Positions 1-9,839 of a stretch of 60,094 nt of DNA are shown here, in pieces (the first letter of the stretch is position 1; each line of letters starts with the position of its first letter). A program made the position numbers and the translations under genes. The DNA is taken from NCBI GenBank assembly GCA_964509125.1, contig CAZDVZ010000006.1, positions 1-60,094 of the forward strand. Reading direction: 5' to 3'. This stretch comes from SIG653 sp964509125 (lineage in GTDB: Bacteria; Bacillota; Clostridia; Oscillospirales; CAG-382). The notes under the pieces were generated by a model. The model searched no databases and had not been told where the DNA came from. It saw only the letters and a list, made by a program, of their open reading frames with translations.

Positions 1-189
1 GGAGAATAAATGGTAGAGGCGTTGGTATGACATAAGACGGAGAATATATGGTAGAGGCGTTGCGTGGCATAAGACGGAGAATATATGGTAGAGGCGTTGG
101 CGTGGCATAAGGTGGAGAATAAATGGTAGAGGCGTTGGTATGACATAAGACGGAGAATATATGGTAGAGGCGTTGGTGTGGTATAAGGT
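1..189. repeat. Five tandem copies of a 37-38 bp repeat
   Basis: Units lie at 1-38, 39-75, 76-113, 114-151 and 152-189; a sixth begins and decays at 190. Each starts GGAGAATAWATGGTAGAGGC. Units 1 and 4 are identical, and units alternate between TATGACATAAGAC and CGTGGCATAAG-type ends, so a higher-order period of about 113 bp is visible. One unit is 37 bp. The array probably continues left of the window. There are no spacers, so it is not a CRISPR. A 38-bp unit is not a multiple of three, which argues against a coding repeat. Function is unknown. Confidence 0.9.
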
Positions 190-469
190 GGAGAAATGAA
201 TCTGAGTATGACTAACATCACTACGTTGGTGTTAGAGGAGGGAGATTTTCCCTCCCGCACAATTGAAATGGAAATACTATAGCTGTTAGTGATGCGATAA
301 ATAAAGGTAATATTATTATACAATATTCGGCTTTGCTTAATGAAAAAATGGAATGAATTGTTTGATCTGAAGAATAAAACAGTGTTTAGCCATCGATCAG
401 ATCTTCTAAATTGAAATATAATAAAGGCTTGCTTATAGATCTACTTTTAAGCAAGCCTTTAAAATTCGG
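190..469. other. Non-coding stretch between tandem repeat and phosphoesterase gene
   Basis: No credible gene was seen. It holds a 7-bp GC-rich hairpin at 237-255 (GGAGGGA / TCCCTCC), a weaker one at 214-233, and an inverted repeat GATCTGA / TCAGATC around 365-405. The terminator of the minus-strand gene occupies 423-460. The GC-rich hairpin may mark the end of a decayed upstream unit. Confidence 0.4.
423..460 (-). terminator. Terminator hairpin of the phosphoesterase gene
   Basis: A perfect 13-bp stem (423-435 with 448-460) encloses a 12-nt loop, starting 10 bp past the stop codon of the minus-strand gene. The following minus-strand sequence is AT-rich but has no long U tract, so efficiency is uncertain. 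Confidence 0.65.
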
Positions 470-2941
470 TTATTTATTTACTTCACCTATCCATGTCCCG
501 TCAGCTCTAAAACTGTGCCATGCTCCGTCGATATAATAGTCGCCATTTCTGAACATAATGCCGTTTGCAGGGTTGAAATAATACCACGCATCAACTATCC
601 ATTGCCATCCTACTGTCATGGCTCCTGACTGATCCATGTAATAATACTCGTTATTAATAAGTTGTAATCCTGTGAGCATTTTACCACTGCCGTCGAAATA
701 ATACCACGTTGTTCCGTCAAGAAGATACCAACCGGTGATCATTATACCATTGATAGGATTTAAGAGATAAGTGTGACCACCGTCGTTTAACCAACCTGTG
801 TACATATGCCCTGAGTTGTCATAGAAAAACCAGTTATCTTTTTGACACATCCATCCTCTTGGTATGGTATCAATTTCTCCCCAAAGGTTCAAGTAATAGG
901 AAGAATTATTCATTGTCACAGTATTTGGGTATTGATGAGATTCAATATTTAAAATTTGATTAATGCTAAACTGTTGTGTTTTTGTTGCGGAATATGAGGA
1001 GGGAATAAAATACAAATATTTTTCCGCATATGAAGTATTCACATCCAAGGTGAATCCCGTTCCGTCACCGACGGTGCAAATGTTGGCGGGCCTCATTCCA
1101 ATAGAGCCGTCGGGATTGGTATATACATACCAGTGGTAGTCCAAATTATCTTTTCTGTTGCTATACGGTGAAGTTGCTACCCAAAAGTAATCGCCTGTCC
1201 AAATATTTTTCAAAGCAATATCATCGTCGCCCTTATATGTGATTTTGTATGTACCGTCGCTTAATTTGGTGAATCTCCAAAGATTGTCTGTGGACAACGA
1301 TACGGCCCCAACCCAATTGTCAGAAAAAGAAGTTGCATATCCTGTGGATTGAGTGTTATCCGAATATGATATATTGGCGTAAAAGTCATAGGGAAGGTTT
1401 GCGGGAGCATTTCCGTCTTTAGTAACTGTAACATTAACGCTTGTTCTGCCTGCGGTTTTTGTATCAGACGGCAAAACCGTTGCGGTAATGGTTGCTTCGC
1501 CCGTTCTAAAAGCGACAATATTTCCGTTTTTATCAACTGTTGCAACTTGTGGATTGGAAGATTGATACACAATGCTTTCTTCCGATGTTGTAGATGCTCC
1601 CATGTTCACCGAATCGCCCACCGATAAGGTGTATGACGTTTTGGGCGAGGTAACAGTTTGATTTTCCACAACAAAGCACGCAGAAGGAATAAACTTGTTT
1701 TTAACAAATTCTCTCCCTAAGAAAAGAATTTTATCTTTGTAAACTCTTACATAATATCCTTGAGATCCCTCAACGTATTCGCCGTCAGCTTCTGTTTCGC
1801 CTTCCCAAAGGTAAGAAACGGAAGCGGTATTAAATGCGACAGGCGTTGTTTTATCTCCTGCGTTCATAGTACCTTCGGAATTAAGTTCCCAATGGCTGTG
1901 ACCGCTAAAAAGCAAAACTTGTTGGTGTTGTGAAACAATGTTTCTGAATTGTTCTTCTTGGAGAACGCCGTCCCAGTTTTGTTGCGGAAGTCCGCCTGCA
2001 ACCCCATTGAATAGTCCTTGATGCAAGAGAACAAAAACAGGTTTATCCGGGTTGTTTTTGCTATCTTCTTTAAGCAATGCATCAAACCACGCAAGCTGTG
2101 CGTCGGAAAGATTGGCTTCACAAGTATCTGTTTCGCTCCCTAAGATAATAAAATGAAAACCATCTACCCATGTGTCGTAATAAACTGTATCGGTTACAAT
2201 ATCCGGATTATACTTTGTAACATATTTTTGGAACATCTGATCTATATTATTGGAATACCACCAGTCGTGGTTTCCTATGCTTATGTACATCTTGGGAATG
2301 TTGCTTACGCTGTTGTATAAATTAAGAACATCTTCATAATCTTCAACCAAACCACGGTCTGATATATCACCGTTAATAAAAATACCTGCACTCTTTGGAC
2401 TGTTTGCTTTAATATCATTAAGCATTGATAGAAAATGATCGCGGCTTATTGTATTTACGGGTGAAACGTGTATATCACTTACAATTTGGAATTCAGTAAT
2501 CAATTCGTTTGAGTTGAATTTGAAGTCGGAATTGGAGGGCAATGTTACAGAAACGGCTTTTGAAGAAAGCGTTCCGTTATCGTAAGCATAAGCAATGAGC
2601 TTTTTAGCACCTTCGGGAATAATTGTGTGCGTTGTCATTTTGTGGTTAGTGGTAATGCCTGTAATTTTAAATCGGGCAAGAGAGGTATAATCCGGCAAAG
2701 GAGTTCCGTTTGCATCTGCCCAATACATGATACACTCCAAGCCTTTATTTGCTATGGGAGATGTTATGGTAACAGTTCCGTTGGCAAACCCATCTGTTTC
2801 GTTGTCGAGTATATATTCCATGGTCGTGAGACTTAAAGGCGTCGCAGCTGAAACAAAAAAGTTTTGAAATGTCGTACCGGTCAGTCCTATGATCATGATT
2901 AATGATAGGATGAATGTAAGAGATCGTTTGAAAAGTTTCAT
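470..2941 (-). CDS. Secreted metallophosphoesterase with Ig-like domain and cell-wall-binding repeats
   Basis: About 823 residues. A signal peptide covers the first 33 residues. A calcineurin-like phosphoesterase domain follows (about residues 150-400) with metal-binding motifs SDIH, GDISD, GNHDWW and GHSHWE. A bacterial Ig-like (Big_2) segment with a TGEATITATV-type signature is near residues 440-535, then a beta-rich stretch that could be ricin-like, then at least five choline-binding-type repeats of the form WYYFDGSGKMLTG at the C-terminus. Such proteins hydrolyse phosphoesters outside the cell while held on wall polymers; the substrate cannot be read from sequence. The start was placed at 2941 rather than the longer open frame from 2998, because GGGAG lies 8 nt upstream and the signal peptide begins there. 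It stands alone, divergent from the next gene. Confidence 0.9.
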   Translation of the reverse strand: MKLFKRSLTFILSLIMIIGLTGTTFQNFFVSAATPLSLTTMEYILDNETDGFANGTVTITSPIANKGLECIMYWADANGTPLPDYTSLARFKITGITTNHKMTTHTIIPEGAKKLIAYAYDNGTLSSKAVSVTLPSNSDFKFNSNELITEFQIVSDIHVSPVNTISRDHFLSMLNDIKANSPKSAGIFINGDISDRGLVEDYEDVLNLYNSVSNIPKMYISIGNHDWWYSNNIDQMFQKYVTKYNPDIVTDTVYYDTWVDGFHFIILGSETDTCEANLSDAQLAWFDALLKEDSKNNPDKPVFVLLHQGLFNGVAGGLPQQNWDGVLQEEQFRNIVSQHQQVLLFSGHSHWELNSEGTMNAGDKTTPVAFNTASVSYLWEGETEADGEYVEGSQGYYVRVYKDKILFLGREFVKNKFIPSACFVVENQTVTSPKTSYTLSVGDSVNMGASTTSEESIVYQSSNPQVATVDKNGNIVAFRTGEATITATVLPSDTKTAGRTSVNVTVTKDGNAPANLPYDFYANISYSDNTQSTGYATSFSDNWVGAVSLSTDNLWRFTKLSDGTYKITYKGDDDIALKNIWTGDYFWVATSPYSNRKDNLDYHWYVYTNPDGSIGMRPANICTVGDGTGFTLDVNTSYAEKYLYFIPSSYSATKTQQFSINQILNIESHQYPNTVTMNNSSYYLNLWGEIDTIPRGWMCQKDNWFFYDNSGHMYTGWLNDGGHTYLLNPINGIMITGWYLLDGTTWYYFDGSGKMLTGLQLINNEYYYMDQSGAMTVGWQWIVDAWYYFNPANGIMFRNGDYYIDGAWHSFRADGTWIGEVNK

Positions 2942-3097
2942 AATTATTTCTCCCATATTGAAAAATTTAAAAACCACATTTTTCTGCCAGATAATCACAA
3001 ATACATTATATAACCCAAAGGCATGGTTGTCAAGATAATAAGTTAGGAATAAACTATGAATATTTGTTTATTTTAACTAAATATGGGAAGGTTTTGC

Positions 3098-3126
3098 TTG
3101 ACAAAATATAAAAAATATAATATAAT
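3098..3126 (+). promoter_or_regulatory. Sigma-A promoter of the LRR/dockerin gene
   Basis: A consensus TTGACA at 3098-3103 and TATAAT at 3121-3126 are separated by exactly 17 bp, about 57 bp upstream of the start codon at 3183. Confidence 0.85.
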
Positions 3127-3182
3127 ATCAGCCTGATAGATACTAAAATCAATATGAATTTTATATATGAAGGATGTTCAAA

Positions 3183-4637
3183 ATGAGAAGAGCGTGTGCG
3201 CCTTTTTTGGCGATTTTCATGTTAACTTTTATTATAAGCGTCTTGGTTTGCGCTGAGACGGTAGTAGATTCGGGAAAATGTGGTGCGAATGCCACATATT
3301 CTGTATATTCTGACGGAAAAATGATAATTGAGGGGAGCGGAAAAATTAGGTCGTTTAACTTTCAAGGCGTTGTTACCTCCCTTGAGATATCGGAAGGTAT
3401 TACTGAGATTGGTAGTTATGTTTTTTCGGGAGTGGATAGCCTAAAATCCGTTAGTTTGCCAGAAAGCCTTGAAAAAATAGGTGATATGGCATTTTACCAA
3501 AGCGGTATAGAATATATATATATCCCCAAAAATGTTTCAGAACTTGGAAATATGTCTTTTTCAGATTGTGGCTCTCTTTTAAAAATTGAGGCTTCTGTTA
3601 ATAATATTTCATTTTCTTCTGCAAATGGTGTGCTTTACAATAAGGATAAAACAACACTTTTGATTTATCCCTCAGGTGCAAACGGAACTTTGAAAATTCC
3701 CCAAAACACAAAAAATATAGGAAAATGTGCTTTTTATAAATGCAAAAATATTACTTATATAGATTTTTCTCAAAATATGGAAATTATTGATGATGAAGCA
3801 TTTAGCGGAAGCGGAATCGTAAATTTAACCGTGCCTGAAAATGTAACTTTTATAGGAAACAAGGCTTTTGAAAACTGCACCTCTCTTGAGGAAGTAAAAA
3901 TATTATGTAAAAACGGCAGTATAGGAGATTTTGCTTTCTATTATTGCAATAATTTAAAAAAGTTGCAAATTTCTTCAGGCATTACGTCTGTGGGCCAATA
4001 TGCTTTTTATGATTGCGACGGTCTGGCATCTGTTAAAATTCCCGAAAGTGTTAAAACAATTGGCGAAAGGGCTTTTTCCAATTGTAATAATTTGCTTACC
4101 GTAGTAATTTCTGCTTTCGATGCAGAAATTGGAGAAAAGGCAATAGGTTATGATTGGTCACGGCGCGTAGCGGATACTGTAATATACGGAGTTACCGATT
4201 CCACCGCTCAGACGTATTCCAAAAATAAATTTAAATTTGTTGATGTTGATCAAGACGAATTTTTATTTGTGCGGGACGATATCTATTCTTCTGAAGGGTA
4301 TTTATTGGGAATAAATGAAAAAACTCCTTCTTTGGATATGTATTATATGCTTGCAAATAAAAGTTATAAAGTTACAGATGACGATATTCTTAAAACAGGA
4401 AGCGTTGTTTCCCTATCATCCGGAAAAAGCTTGACTGTAGTGGTAAAAGGAGATGTGGACGGAAACGGATGCATAGATTCCATGGATTCTTCCATAGTGA
4501 AAAAAATGTTTCTTGAGGCAAATCCTGCAACGGATGAATTTTTCAAGGCTTCAGATACGGATGGAAACGGTGTTCTTACATCCACCGACTATATGCAAAT
4601 AAAATTTCATTTTTTAGGCTTGTATAGCCTTTCTTAA
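3183..4637 (+). CDS. BspA-type leucine-rich repeat surface protein with dockerin-like C-terminus
   Basis: About 484 residues. After a signal peptide (hydrophobic, ending near VCAE) come LRR_5-type repeats of the pattern IGxxAFxxCxxLxxVxIPxSVxxIG, running through most of the protein. The last 65 residues carry two calcium-binding dockerin-like segments, DVDGNGCIDSMD and DTDGNGVLTSTDYMQIK, and the chain ends FLGLYSLS. Dockerins bind cohesins in cellulosome-type complexes, but no cohesin is in the window, so the partner is unknown. The ATG at 3183 was preferred over 3174 because GAAGG at 3169-3173 is too close to the earlier one and well spaced for this one. It has its own promoter and is probably monocistronic. 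It shares its architecture with the 821-residue protein at 40300. Confidence 0.9.
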   Translation: MRRACAPFLAIFMLTFIISVLVCAETVVDSGKCGANATYSVYSDGKMIIEGSGKIRSFNFQGVVTSLEISEGITEIGSYVFSGVDSLKSVSLPESLEKIGDMAFYQSGIEYIYIPKNVSELGNMSFSDCGSLLKIEASVNNISFSSANGVLYNKDKTTLLIYPSGANGTLKIPQNTKNIGKCAFYKCKNITYIDFSQNMEIIDDEAFSGSGIVNLTVPENVTFIGNKAFENCTSLEEVKILCKNGSIGDFAFYYCNNLKKLQISSGITSVGQYAFYDCDGLASVKIPESVKTIGERAFSNCNNLLTVVISAFDAEIGEKAIGYDWSRRVADTVIYGVTDSTAQTYSKNKFKFVDVDQDEFLFVRDDIYSSEGYLLGINEKTPSLDMYYMLANKSYKVTDDDILKTGSVVSLSSGKSLTVVVKGDVDGNGCIDSMDSSIVKKMFLEANPATDEFFKASDTDGNGVLTSTDYMQIKFHFLGLYSLS

Positions 4638-4659
4638 AGAAATGTGCGTAAAAATTATA

Positions 4660-4688
4660 TTGACTGAAAGATGAAAATTTGATATAAT
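4660..4688 (+). promoter_or_regulatory. Sigma-A promoter of the phosphodiester glycosidase/lacZ operon
   Basis: TTGACT at 4660-4665 and TATAAT at 4683-4688 with a 17-bp spacer, 36 bp upstream of the ATG at 4725. Confidence 0.85.
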
Positions 4689-4724
4689 GAATCCAATAAA
4701 CATTTCGAAAAGGGGTTGGATAAT

Positions 4725-5771
4725 ATGGATGCTAAATTTTTAAATATGGGTGATAAAATAAAATGTGTTGTAAGGGGCACAGAACGCTGTTATAAAGGCG
4801 AAGCCATTCTTGAAGGTAGTATTTACAATGAGCTTTACAATGTTCATGAGCCATTTGACCCGTTTTCTCATGTTTTCATCCTTCCCAAAGAAGTTCTTTT
4901 GAAAAGTGGCGGATTTACATATATGCCGGAGAAAGTTTTTATAAAAGTTGAAGGCATAACTGAAAACGAAGAGGATGTATATTCAGAGTTCGACTATAAT
5001 TGGAAAATAAAATCGAAAGAAGAAACCGTTCTTTGCAAAGGTGCAACGTATACCCTTTTTCATATAGAAGATAAATTGGGTAATCCGGTGGAGGCGTTTG
5101 CCTTTATTTGTGATCAAAAGTATGTTTCTTTTTATGCGGGAACAGCGGAAGACGGTTATGCCTCAGCAAACGCCTTGCAGACGGTGGAAGAACAGGCTAA
5201 ATCTGCAATCTCAGGCGGCGTTGATGTTGTGGGAGCAACTAATGCAGACTTTTTTGATATGTTTGGTGATGGGCATCCTTCCGGTATGTGCGCTAAAAAC
5301 GGAAAAATAATATACAGAGGACCTACGGACAGACCGTTCTTTGGCGTTAAAAATGACGGTCAGCATGTTATTACTTGCGATGAATCTGATATATGTCATG
5401 CGGTGGGTGGATTTTATATACTTTTAAAAGACGGAAAATTTGGAGACCTTGCCATACATGAGCCTTTTGGATGTAACAGACATCCAAGAACGGCGGTTGG
5501 TATTTGTCCGGATGGTAAATTTATTATTTTAGTTGTTGACGGAAGAATACCCGCATATTCAAACGGGGCGACTCTTCTTGACCTTGCTTTGTTTTTGAAA
5601 AAACTTGGTGCTACGGATGCTCTTAATTTAGATGGCGGTGGATCCAGTACTTTTCTTGTGAAAAACGGTGATGGGTTTGATCTTCTCAATAATCCCGCCG
5701 ATCTTGTAAGACCTACGGAAAAGCTTATCAGACCTATTTTTAATTCTGTTTTAATTATTAAAAAAGCTTAA
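4725..5771 (+). CDS. Phosphodiester glycosidase family (NAGPA-like) protein
   Basis: 348 residues with no signal peptide, so apparently cytoplasmic. The C-terminal half shows the NAGPA family hallmarks: RTAVGICPDG with LVVDGR near residue 265, and NLDGGGSST near residue 303. Members of this family cleave sugar phosphodiesters such as GlcNAc-1-phosphodiesters; many bacterial versions are tied to exopolysaccharide or wall glycan turnover. The N-terminal 110 residues are not recognised. The ATG at 4725 is used because AAAAGGGG lies 10 nt upstream, while the in-frame TTG at 4716 sits against that site. It is 12 bp upstream of lacZ and very likely co-transcribed, suggesting a shared role in glycan breakdown. 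Confidence 0.85.
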   Translation: MDAKFLNMGDKIKCVVRGTERCYKGEAILEGSIYNELYNVHEPFDPFSHVFILPKEVLLKSGGFTYMPEKVFIKVEGITENEEDVYSEFDYNWKIKSKEETVLCKGATYTLFHIEDKLGNPVEAFAFICDQKYVSFYAGTAEDGYASANALQTVEEQAKSAISGGVDVVGATNADFFDMFGDGHPSGMCAKNGKIIYRGPTDRPFFGVKNDGQHVITCDESDICHAVGGFYILLKDGKFGDLAIHEPFGCNRHPRTAVGICPDGKFIILVVDGRIPAYSNGATLLDLALFLKKLGATDALNLDGGGSSTFLVKNGDGFDLLNNPADLVRPTEKLIRPIFNSVLIIKKA

Positions 5772-5783
5772 AGGAGAATCGAA

Positions 5784-8762
5784 ATGCCTTTCGGAGTACG
5801 AGATTATCATAAAGAGTTACATAATGTTCATCCGGGCTGTGAAGTTCCGCGTTCATATTTCATTCCGTTCCACGATGCGAAAATTGGTGCACAAAACGCA
5901 AACGATATAGAAGACAGAACAAAGAGTAAGTTTTTTAAATCCCTGTGCGGAACTTGGAATTTTATTTTCAATCCCAAAACAGACGAAATAAATGAGCTTG
6001 ATGCTTTGGGAAAAAATGAGATCACTGTTCCGATGAATTGGCAAATGGATCTTGAAAAAGGGTACGATGATCCTGTTTATTTAAATACGGAATATCCTTT
6101 CCCGGTAGATCCTCCATTTGTTCCCGATGAAAACGTAGTTGGGGTGTATTTGAGGGATTTTGAGGTTTCTGATGAGTTTTCAGATAAGGATATCTATATA
6201 AATTTTGAGGGCGTTGACAGTTGTTTTTACCTTTTTGTAAATAATACTTTTGCCGCCTACAGTCAAGTGAGTCATTGTACGAGCGAAATTAATATAACAA
6301 AATTTTTAAAAAAAGGGAAAAATAATCTCAAGGTAGTAGTATATAAATGGTGTACAGGTTCTTATCTTGAATGTCAGGATATGTGGAGATTATCAGGCAT
6401 TTTCCGAGATGTATACCTTCTTTATCGTTCTAAAGAACACATTTCCGATATATGGATAAAAACCCCTCTTTCAGAGGATCTTTCTTCGGGAAAGCTTGTG
6501 GCAAATATAGAGTATTGCGGCACGCCCGGCGCGGAATATGAGTTTTATTCTCCTGAGGGAAATCTTATTGAAAAAGGGTACGGAGAAAAGAAGATAGAAA
6601 TTTCATTAGATTCTCTTTACCTCTGGTCTGATGAAAAACCTTCTTTATACAGGCTTTGTATCTTTTCAAAAGGGGAATATATAAATATTCCTGTTGGATT
6701 TAGAAAAGTTGAGATCGTAAATAAGGTTGTTTTAATAAACGGTAAAAAAGTAAAGGCGTTAGGTGTAAACCGTCACGACAGCCATCATCTTTTGGGACAC
6801 GCTACTCCAATTGAACATATTAAGTGTGACTTGAAAATAATTAAAGAACATAACTGTAATATAGTTCGTACAAGCCATTATCCTAATGATCCACGTTTTT
6901 ATTTGATGTGTGACCTTTATGGACTTTATGTTTGTGATGAAACAGATATTGAAACCCACGGAATGATTCCTTGGAATAAGGTTTCTGACTCCGAAGAGTG
7001 GGAAGAACAGTATCTTGACAGAGCAAACAGAATGTTTCAAAGGGATAAAAACCATCCTTGCGTTATTATGTGGTCATCCGGCAACGAATCGGGATATGGA
7101 AAAAATCATGAAAAAATGGCATCGTTTTTCAGAGAAATTGATCCATCAAGAATGGTTCATTACGAAAACGCTGCAATGTTTTACACCAAAAAAGATAATG
7201 TAGTAACGGAAGTAACAGATTTTGAGAGCCGTATGTACCCTCCTCTTGCGTACTGTGATGAATACTGCCAAAACGAAAATTATCCAACTCCGTTTTTTCT
7301 TTGTGAGTTTTCTCACGCTATGGGAAACGGGCCCGGAGATATTAAGGACTATGTAGATAAAATGCGACAGTATGACAATTTCTTCGGTGGATGCGTTTGG
7401 GAATTAACAGATCATTCCGTGGCAATTGGTGATAGATACAGGAATCCGAAATTTACCTATGGAAATGATTTTGGAGATATTCCTCAACAAGATAATTTTT
7501 GCACAGATGGGCTTGTTTATCCCGATAGGAAGCTTCATGTGGGAATACGTGAAATGAAACAGGCGTTCGTACCATTTGAAATTAAAGGGGGAGATGTTGC
7601 GGGCGAGATAATTTTCAAAAGCTTTAGGCATTTTACGGATTTTTCCGATCATACGCTTTTTTGGCAAGTGGAAGAAAACGGCGTGGAAACTATTTGCGGA
7701 TATTCGGATTTAGACGTAAAAGCCGGAGAAGAGAAAAAAATTAAACTTTTTGACGGCGATATAATACAGTTAGAAGGCGTTGTAACTCTTAATATATCTG
7801 TGAAGAGGACAAAGCCCTCAGCCCTCTTGAAAAATATGTCAGAAACAGGATTTGCTCAAATTATTTTGAACGATCAGCCTATTGCCCGTGAAAAAGATGA
7901 TTTAGGGGAACTTGTACTTTCTCAAACTTTGGATGAGTATGTAATACTTGGTGAAGACCGTTCTTATCGTATTTCCAAAAAAACGGGCATGATAACATCC
8001 ATAGTGAAAAACGGAAGCGAGCTTCTTTCTTCACCCTCCACATTAACTACGTGGAGAGCTCCCATTGACAATGAGAGGCTTGATAAACCAAAATATTTAA
8101 AAATGGGGTTTGATTATGCTCATCCTTACCTTCGTAAAATTTCCGCGGAAGAAAAAAATGGTGTAGTTATTGTTAGCGCATCTATTTCTATGTCTTCTCA
8201 TAACCGTCTGCCTGTTCTTTCTGTTGAATGCACGTACACCTTTGACAGAGAAAAAGATATGGAAATAAGAATGGAGTGTACAAGGCATTGTGATTTGTAT
8301 TTGCCCCGCTTTGGATATGTTTTCAATCTTAAAGAGGGATATGAGCAAGTTGAATATTTCGGCATGGGACCTTATGAGAGTTACGTGGACAAGTGTAAAG
8401 CTTCAAGGTTGGGGGTGTTTAAAACCACAGTTGATGAAAACTTTGAAAATTATGTTCGCCCTCAAGAGAACGGTGCCCATTGCGGAAGTAGGTTTGTTAA
8501 AGTAACATCTGCATGGGGCGAGACATTTGCTGTTTCTTCAGAAAAGCCGTTTTCATTTAATGCGTCACATTATACCGCAAAACAGCTTGAAATGGCAAAA
8601 CATCATTATGAGCTTGTTCCAATGAAAGAAACTCAACTTATAATTGATTATGCTCAAAGCGGTGTTGGCTCACATTCTTGCGGCCCCGAATTGCTTGAAA
8701 AATATCGTTTTGATGAAAAAGAATTTACGTTTGATTTTTTAATATCCTTTGGAAGGAAATAA
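5784..8762 (+). CDS. lacZ: Beta-galactosidase, glycoside hydrolase family 2 (LacZ type)
   Basis: 992 residues, the usual length of LacZ-type enzymes (about 1000). It hydrolyses terminal beta-galactosides in the cytoplasm. In order: GH2 sugar-binding domain, Ig-like domain, TIM barrel and C-terminal small-chain domain. The acid/base glutamate is in GNESG (E435) and the nucleophile in CEFSHAMGNG (E508). NRHDSHH and the DETDIETHG segment are also typical. There is no signal peptide. RBS AAAGGAG is 8 nt before the ATG. It follows the phosphodiester glycosidase by 12 bp and precedes an XRE regulator by 6 bp. Other GH2 specificities cannot be fully excluded, but length and domain order favour beta-galactosidase. 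Confidence 0.93.
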   Translation: MPFGVRDYHKELHNVHPGCEVPRSYFIPFHDAKIGAQNANDIEDRTKSKFFKSLCGTWNFIFNPKTDEINELDALGKNEITVPMNWQMDLEKGYDDPVYLNTEYPFPVDPPFVPDENVVGVYLRDFEVSDEFSDKDIYINFEGVDSCFYLFVNNTFAAYSQVSHCTSEINITKFLKKGKNNLKVVVYKWCTGSYLECQDMWRLSGIFRDVYLLYRSKEHISDIWIKTPLSEDLSSGKLVANIEYCGTPGAEYEFYSPEGNLIEKGYGEKKIEISLDSLYLWSDEKPSLYRLCIFSKGEYINIPVGFRKVEIVNKVVLINGKKVKALGVNRHDSHHLLGHATPIEHIKCDLKIIKEHNCNIVRTSHYPNDPRFYLMCDLYGLYVCDETDIETHGMIPWNKVSDSEEWEEQYLDRANRMFQRDKNHPCVIMWSSGNESGYGKNHEKMASFFREIDPSRMVHYENAAMFYTKKDNVVTEVTDFESRMYPPLAYCDEYCQNENYPTPFFLCEFSHAMGNGPGDIKDYVDKMRQYDNFFGGCVWELTDHSVAIGDRYRNPKFTYGNDFGDIPQQDNFCTDGLVYPDRKLHVGIREMKQAFVPFEIKGGDVAGEIIFKSFRHFTDFSDHTLFWQVEENGVETICGYSDLDVKAGEEKKIKLFDGDIIQLEGVVTLNISVKRTKPSALLKNMSETGFAQIILNDQPIAREKDDLGELVLSQTLDEYVILGEDRSYRISKKTGMITSIVKNGSELLSSPSTLTTWRAPIDNERLDKPKYLKMGFDYAHPYLRKISAEEKNGVVIVSASISMSSHNRLPVLSVECTYTFDREKDMEIRMECTRHCDLYLPRFGYVFNLKEGYEQVEYFGMGPYESYVDKCKASRLGVFKTTVDENFENYVRPQENGAHCGSRFVKVTSAWGETFAVSSEKPFSFNASHYTAKQLEMAKHHYELVPMKETQLIIDYAQSGVGSHSCGPELLEKYRFDEKEFTFDFLISFGRK

Positions 8763-8768
8763 TCATCT

Positions 8769-9392
8769 ATGGCAGAAAAAAATTTTCGCATTCAAACGGC
8801 AGAAGAAACAAGAAATGCAATTTCAAAAAATTTAATAGCACTTAGAACAGCTCATAAATTAACTCAAGCGGAGCTGGCAGAAAAGTTGTCTTATTCTGAT
8901 AAGGCGATTTCAAAGTGGGAGAGGGGGGACTCGCTTCCGGAAATATGTGTTTTGAAAACTATTTCTCAGATGTTCGATGTAACATTAGATTGGTTAACCA
9001 CTCCACATTCTCCCGAAAAATCAGCACCACCGAAGAAGCCGAGGATATCACGAAGGGTTGCAATAACATCCCTTTCTGTGGCGGGCGTTTGGCTTATGAT
9101 CATGGTAGCTTTTACAACTGCGTGGATTATGGATACTGTTCTTTGGGAGCTGTTTGTCGTAGCATTACCGCTTACTTGCATTGCTTTGTTTGTGTGCAAT
9201 ATACTTTGGGGAAAATTAATTTACGGATGTGTTATATCATCCTTGTTTTGGTGGACCCTTCTTGCGGCGATCTTTGTCGTATTCTTAGATGCCAAGTTGT
9301 GGATCCTGTTTGTGTTAGGGATTCCGCTTCAGCTTTGCACAATCTTTATTTTCGGAATACTTAAAAAAAATGAAAAAAGTGAAAGAGGTTAA
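8769..9392 (+). CDS. XRE-family transcriptional regulator with C-terminal membrane segments
   Basis: 207 residues. An HTH_3 DNA-binding domain occupies about residues 15-75 (LTQAELAEKLSYSDKAISKWERG). A Pro/Lys-rich linker follows, then about four hydrophobic helices to the end. Membrane-anchored XRE proteins of this shape are common in Firmicutes; their signals are mostly unknown. It lies 6 bp after lacZ and is followed by a lipoprotein whose start overlaps the RBS region by only a few bases, so it may regulate this operon. The target operator was not identified. Confidence 0.85.
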   Translation: MAEKNFRIQTAEETRNAISKNLIALRTAHKLTQAELAEKLSYSDKAISKWERGDSLPEICVLKTISQMFDVTLDWLTTPHSPEKSAPPKKPRISRRVAITSLSVAGVWLMIMVAFTTAWIMDTVLWELFVVALPLTCIALFVCNILWGKLIYGCVISSLFWWTLLAAIFVVFLDAKLWILFVLGIPLQLCTIFIFGILKKNEKSERG

Positions 9393-9393
9393 A

Positions 9394-9831
9394 ATGAAAA
9401 AAGTAATTTTGTCACTTATTACACTGTGTATTGTTTTTTCTTGCGCTTCATGTGGCAGTGAGGATGACTCTTCTGAAAGCTTTATTGTTTCATATGAAGT
9501 AGAAGAAGATGGTTGGAATCGCTCGCTTTTGTCGAAGGCGGGACTTGATAATATAATCGAGCCGGAGGGCGAAAAATCATTTACAGAAGACGGGGACGGG
9601 AATATCGTTTTTACGGTAACTCCTGCCGATCCTACTATACTTGAAGAACTTGCTTCTACAATTTATCAAGCGGCAAGCAATTATTCTGAAACCGAGCCTT
9701 TCCTTTATTCGGACACTTTAAATGATGATAAAACCCATTTTAAGGTTAAATATTCACTTCCCGGCTATGATGTAACTGTAGAATTGAGCTTGAATGAATC
9801 TGTGCTTTCGTGCGATATCAAATTTTCGTGA
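9394..9831 (+). CDS. Small secreted lipoprotein of unknown function
   Basis: 145 residues. The N-terminus has Lys residues, a hydrophobic stretch and a lipobox-like CASC, predicting lipid attachment at the Cys of SCGSEDDSS. The mature part is acidic and not recognised. The start at 9394 is preferred over the in-frame ATG at 9370 because AAAGAGG is correctly spaced and the signal peptide begins there. The stop overlaps the next gene's RBS, indicating co-transcription with the regulator and the NagD-like phosphatase. Confidence 0.7.
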   Translation: MKKVILSLITLCIVFSCASCGSEDDSSESFIVSYEVEEDGWNRSLLSKAGLDNIIEPEGEKSFTEDGDGNIVFTVTPADPTILEELASTIYQAASNYSETEPFLYSDTLNDDKTHFKVKYSLPGYDVTVELSLNESVLSCDIKFS

Positions 9832-9839
9832 GGAATTTT

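Noticed and set aside
1..189. Possible CRISPR array or repeat-encoded peptide
   Set aside because: Repeats are directly adjacent with no spacers, and the unit length is not a multiple of three; no start codon or RBS supports coding on either strand.
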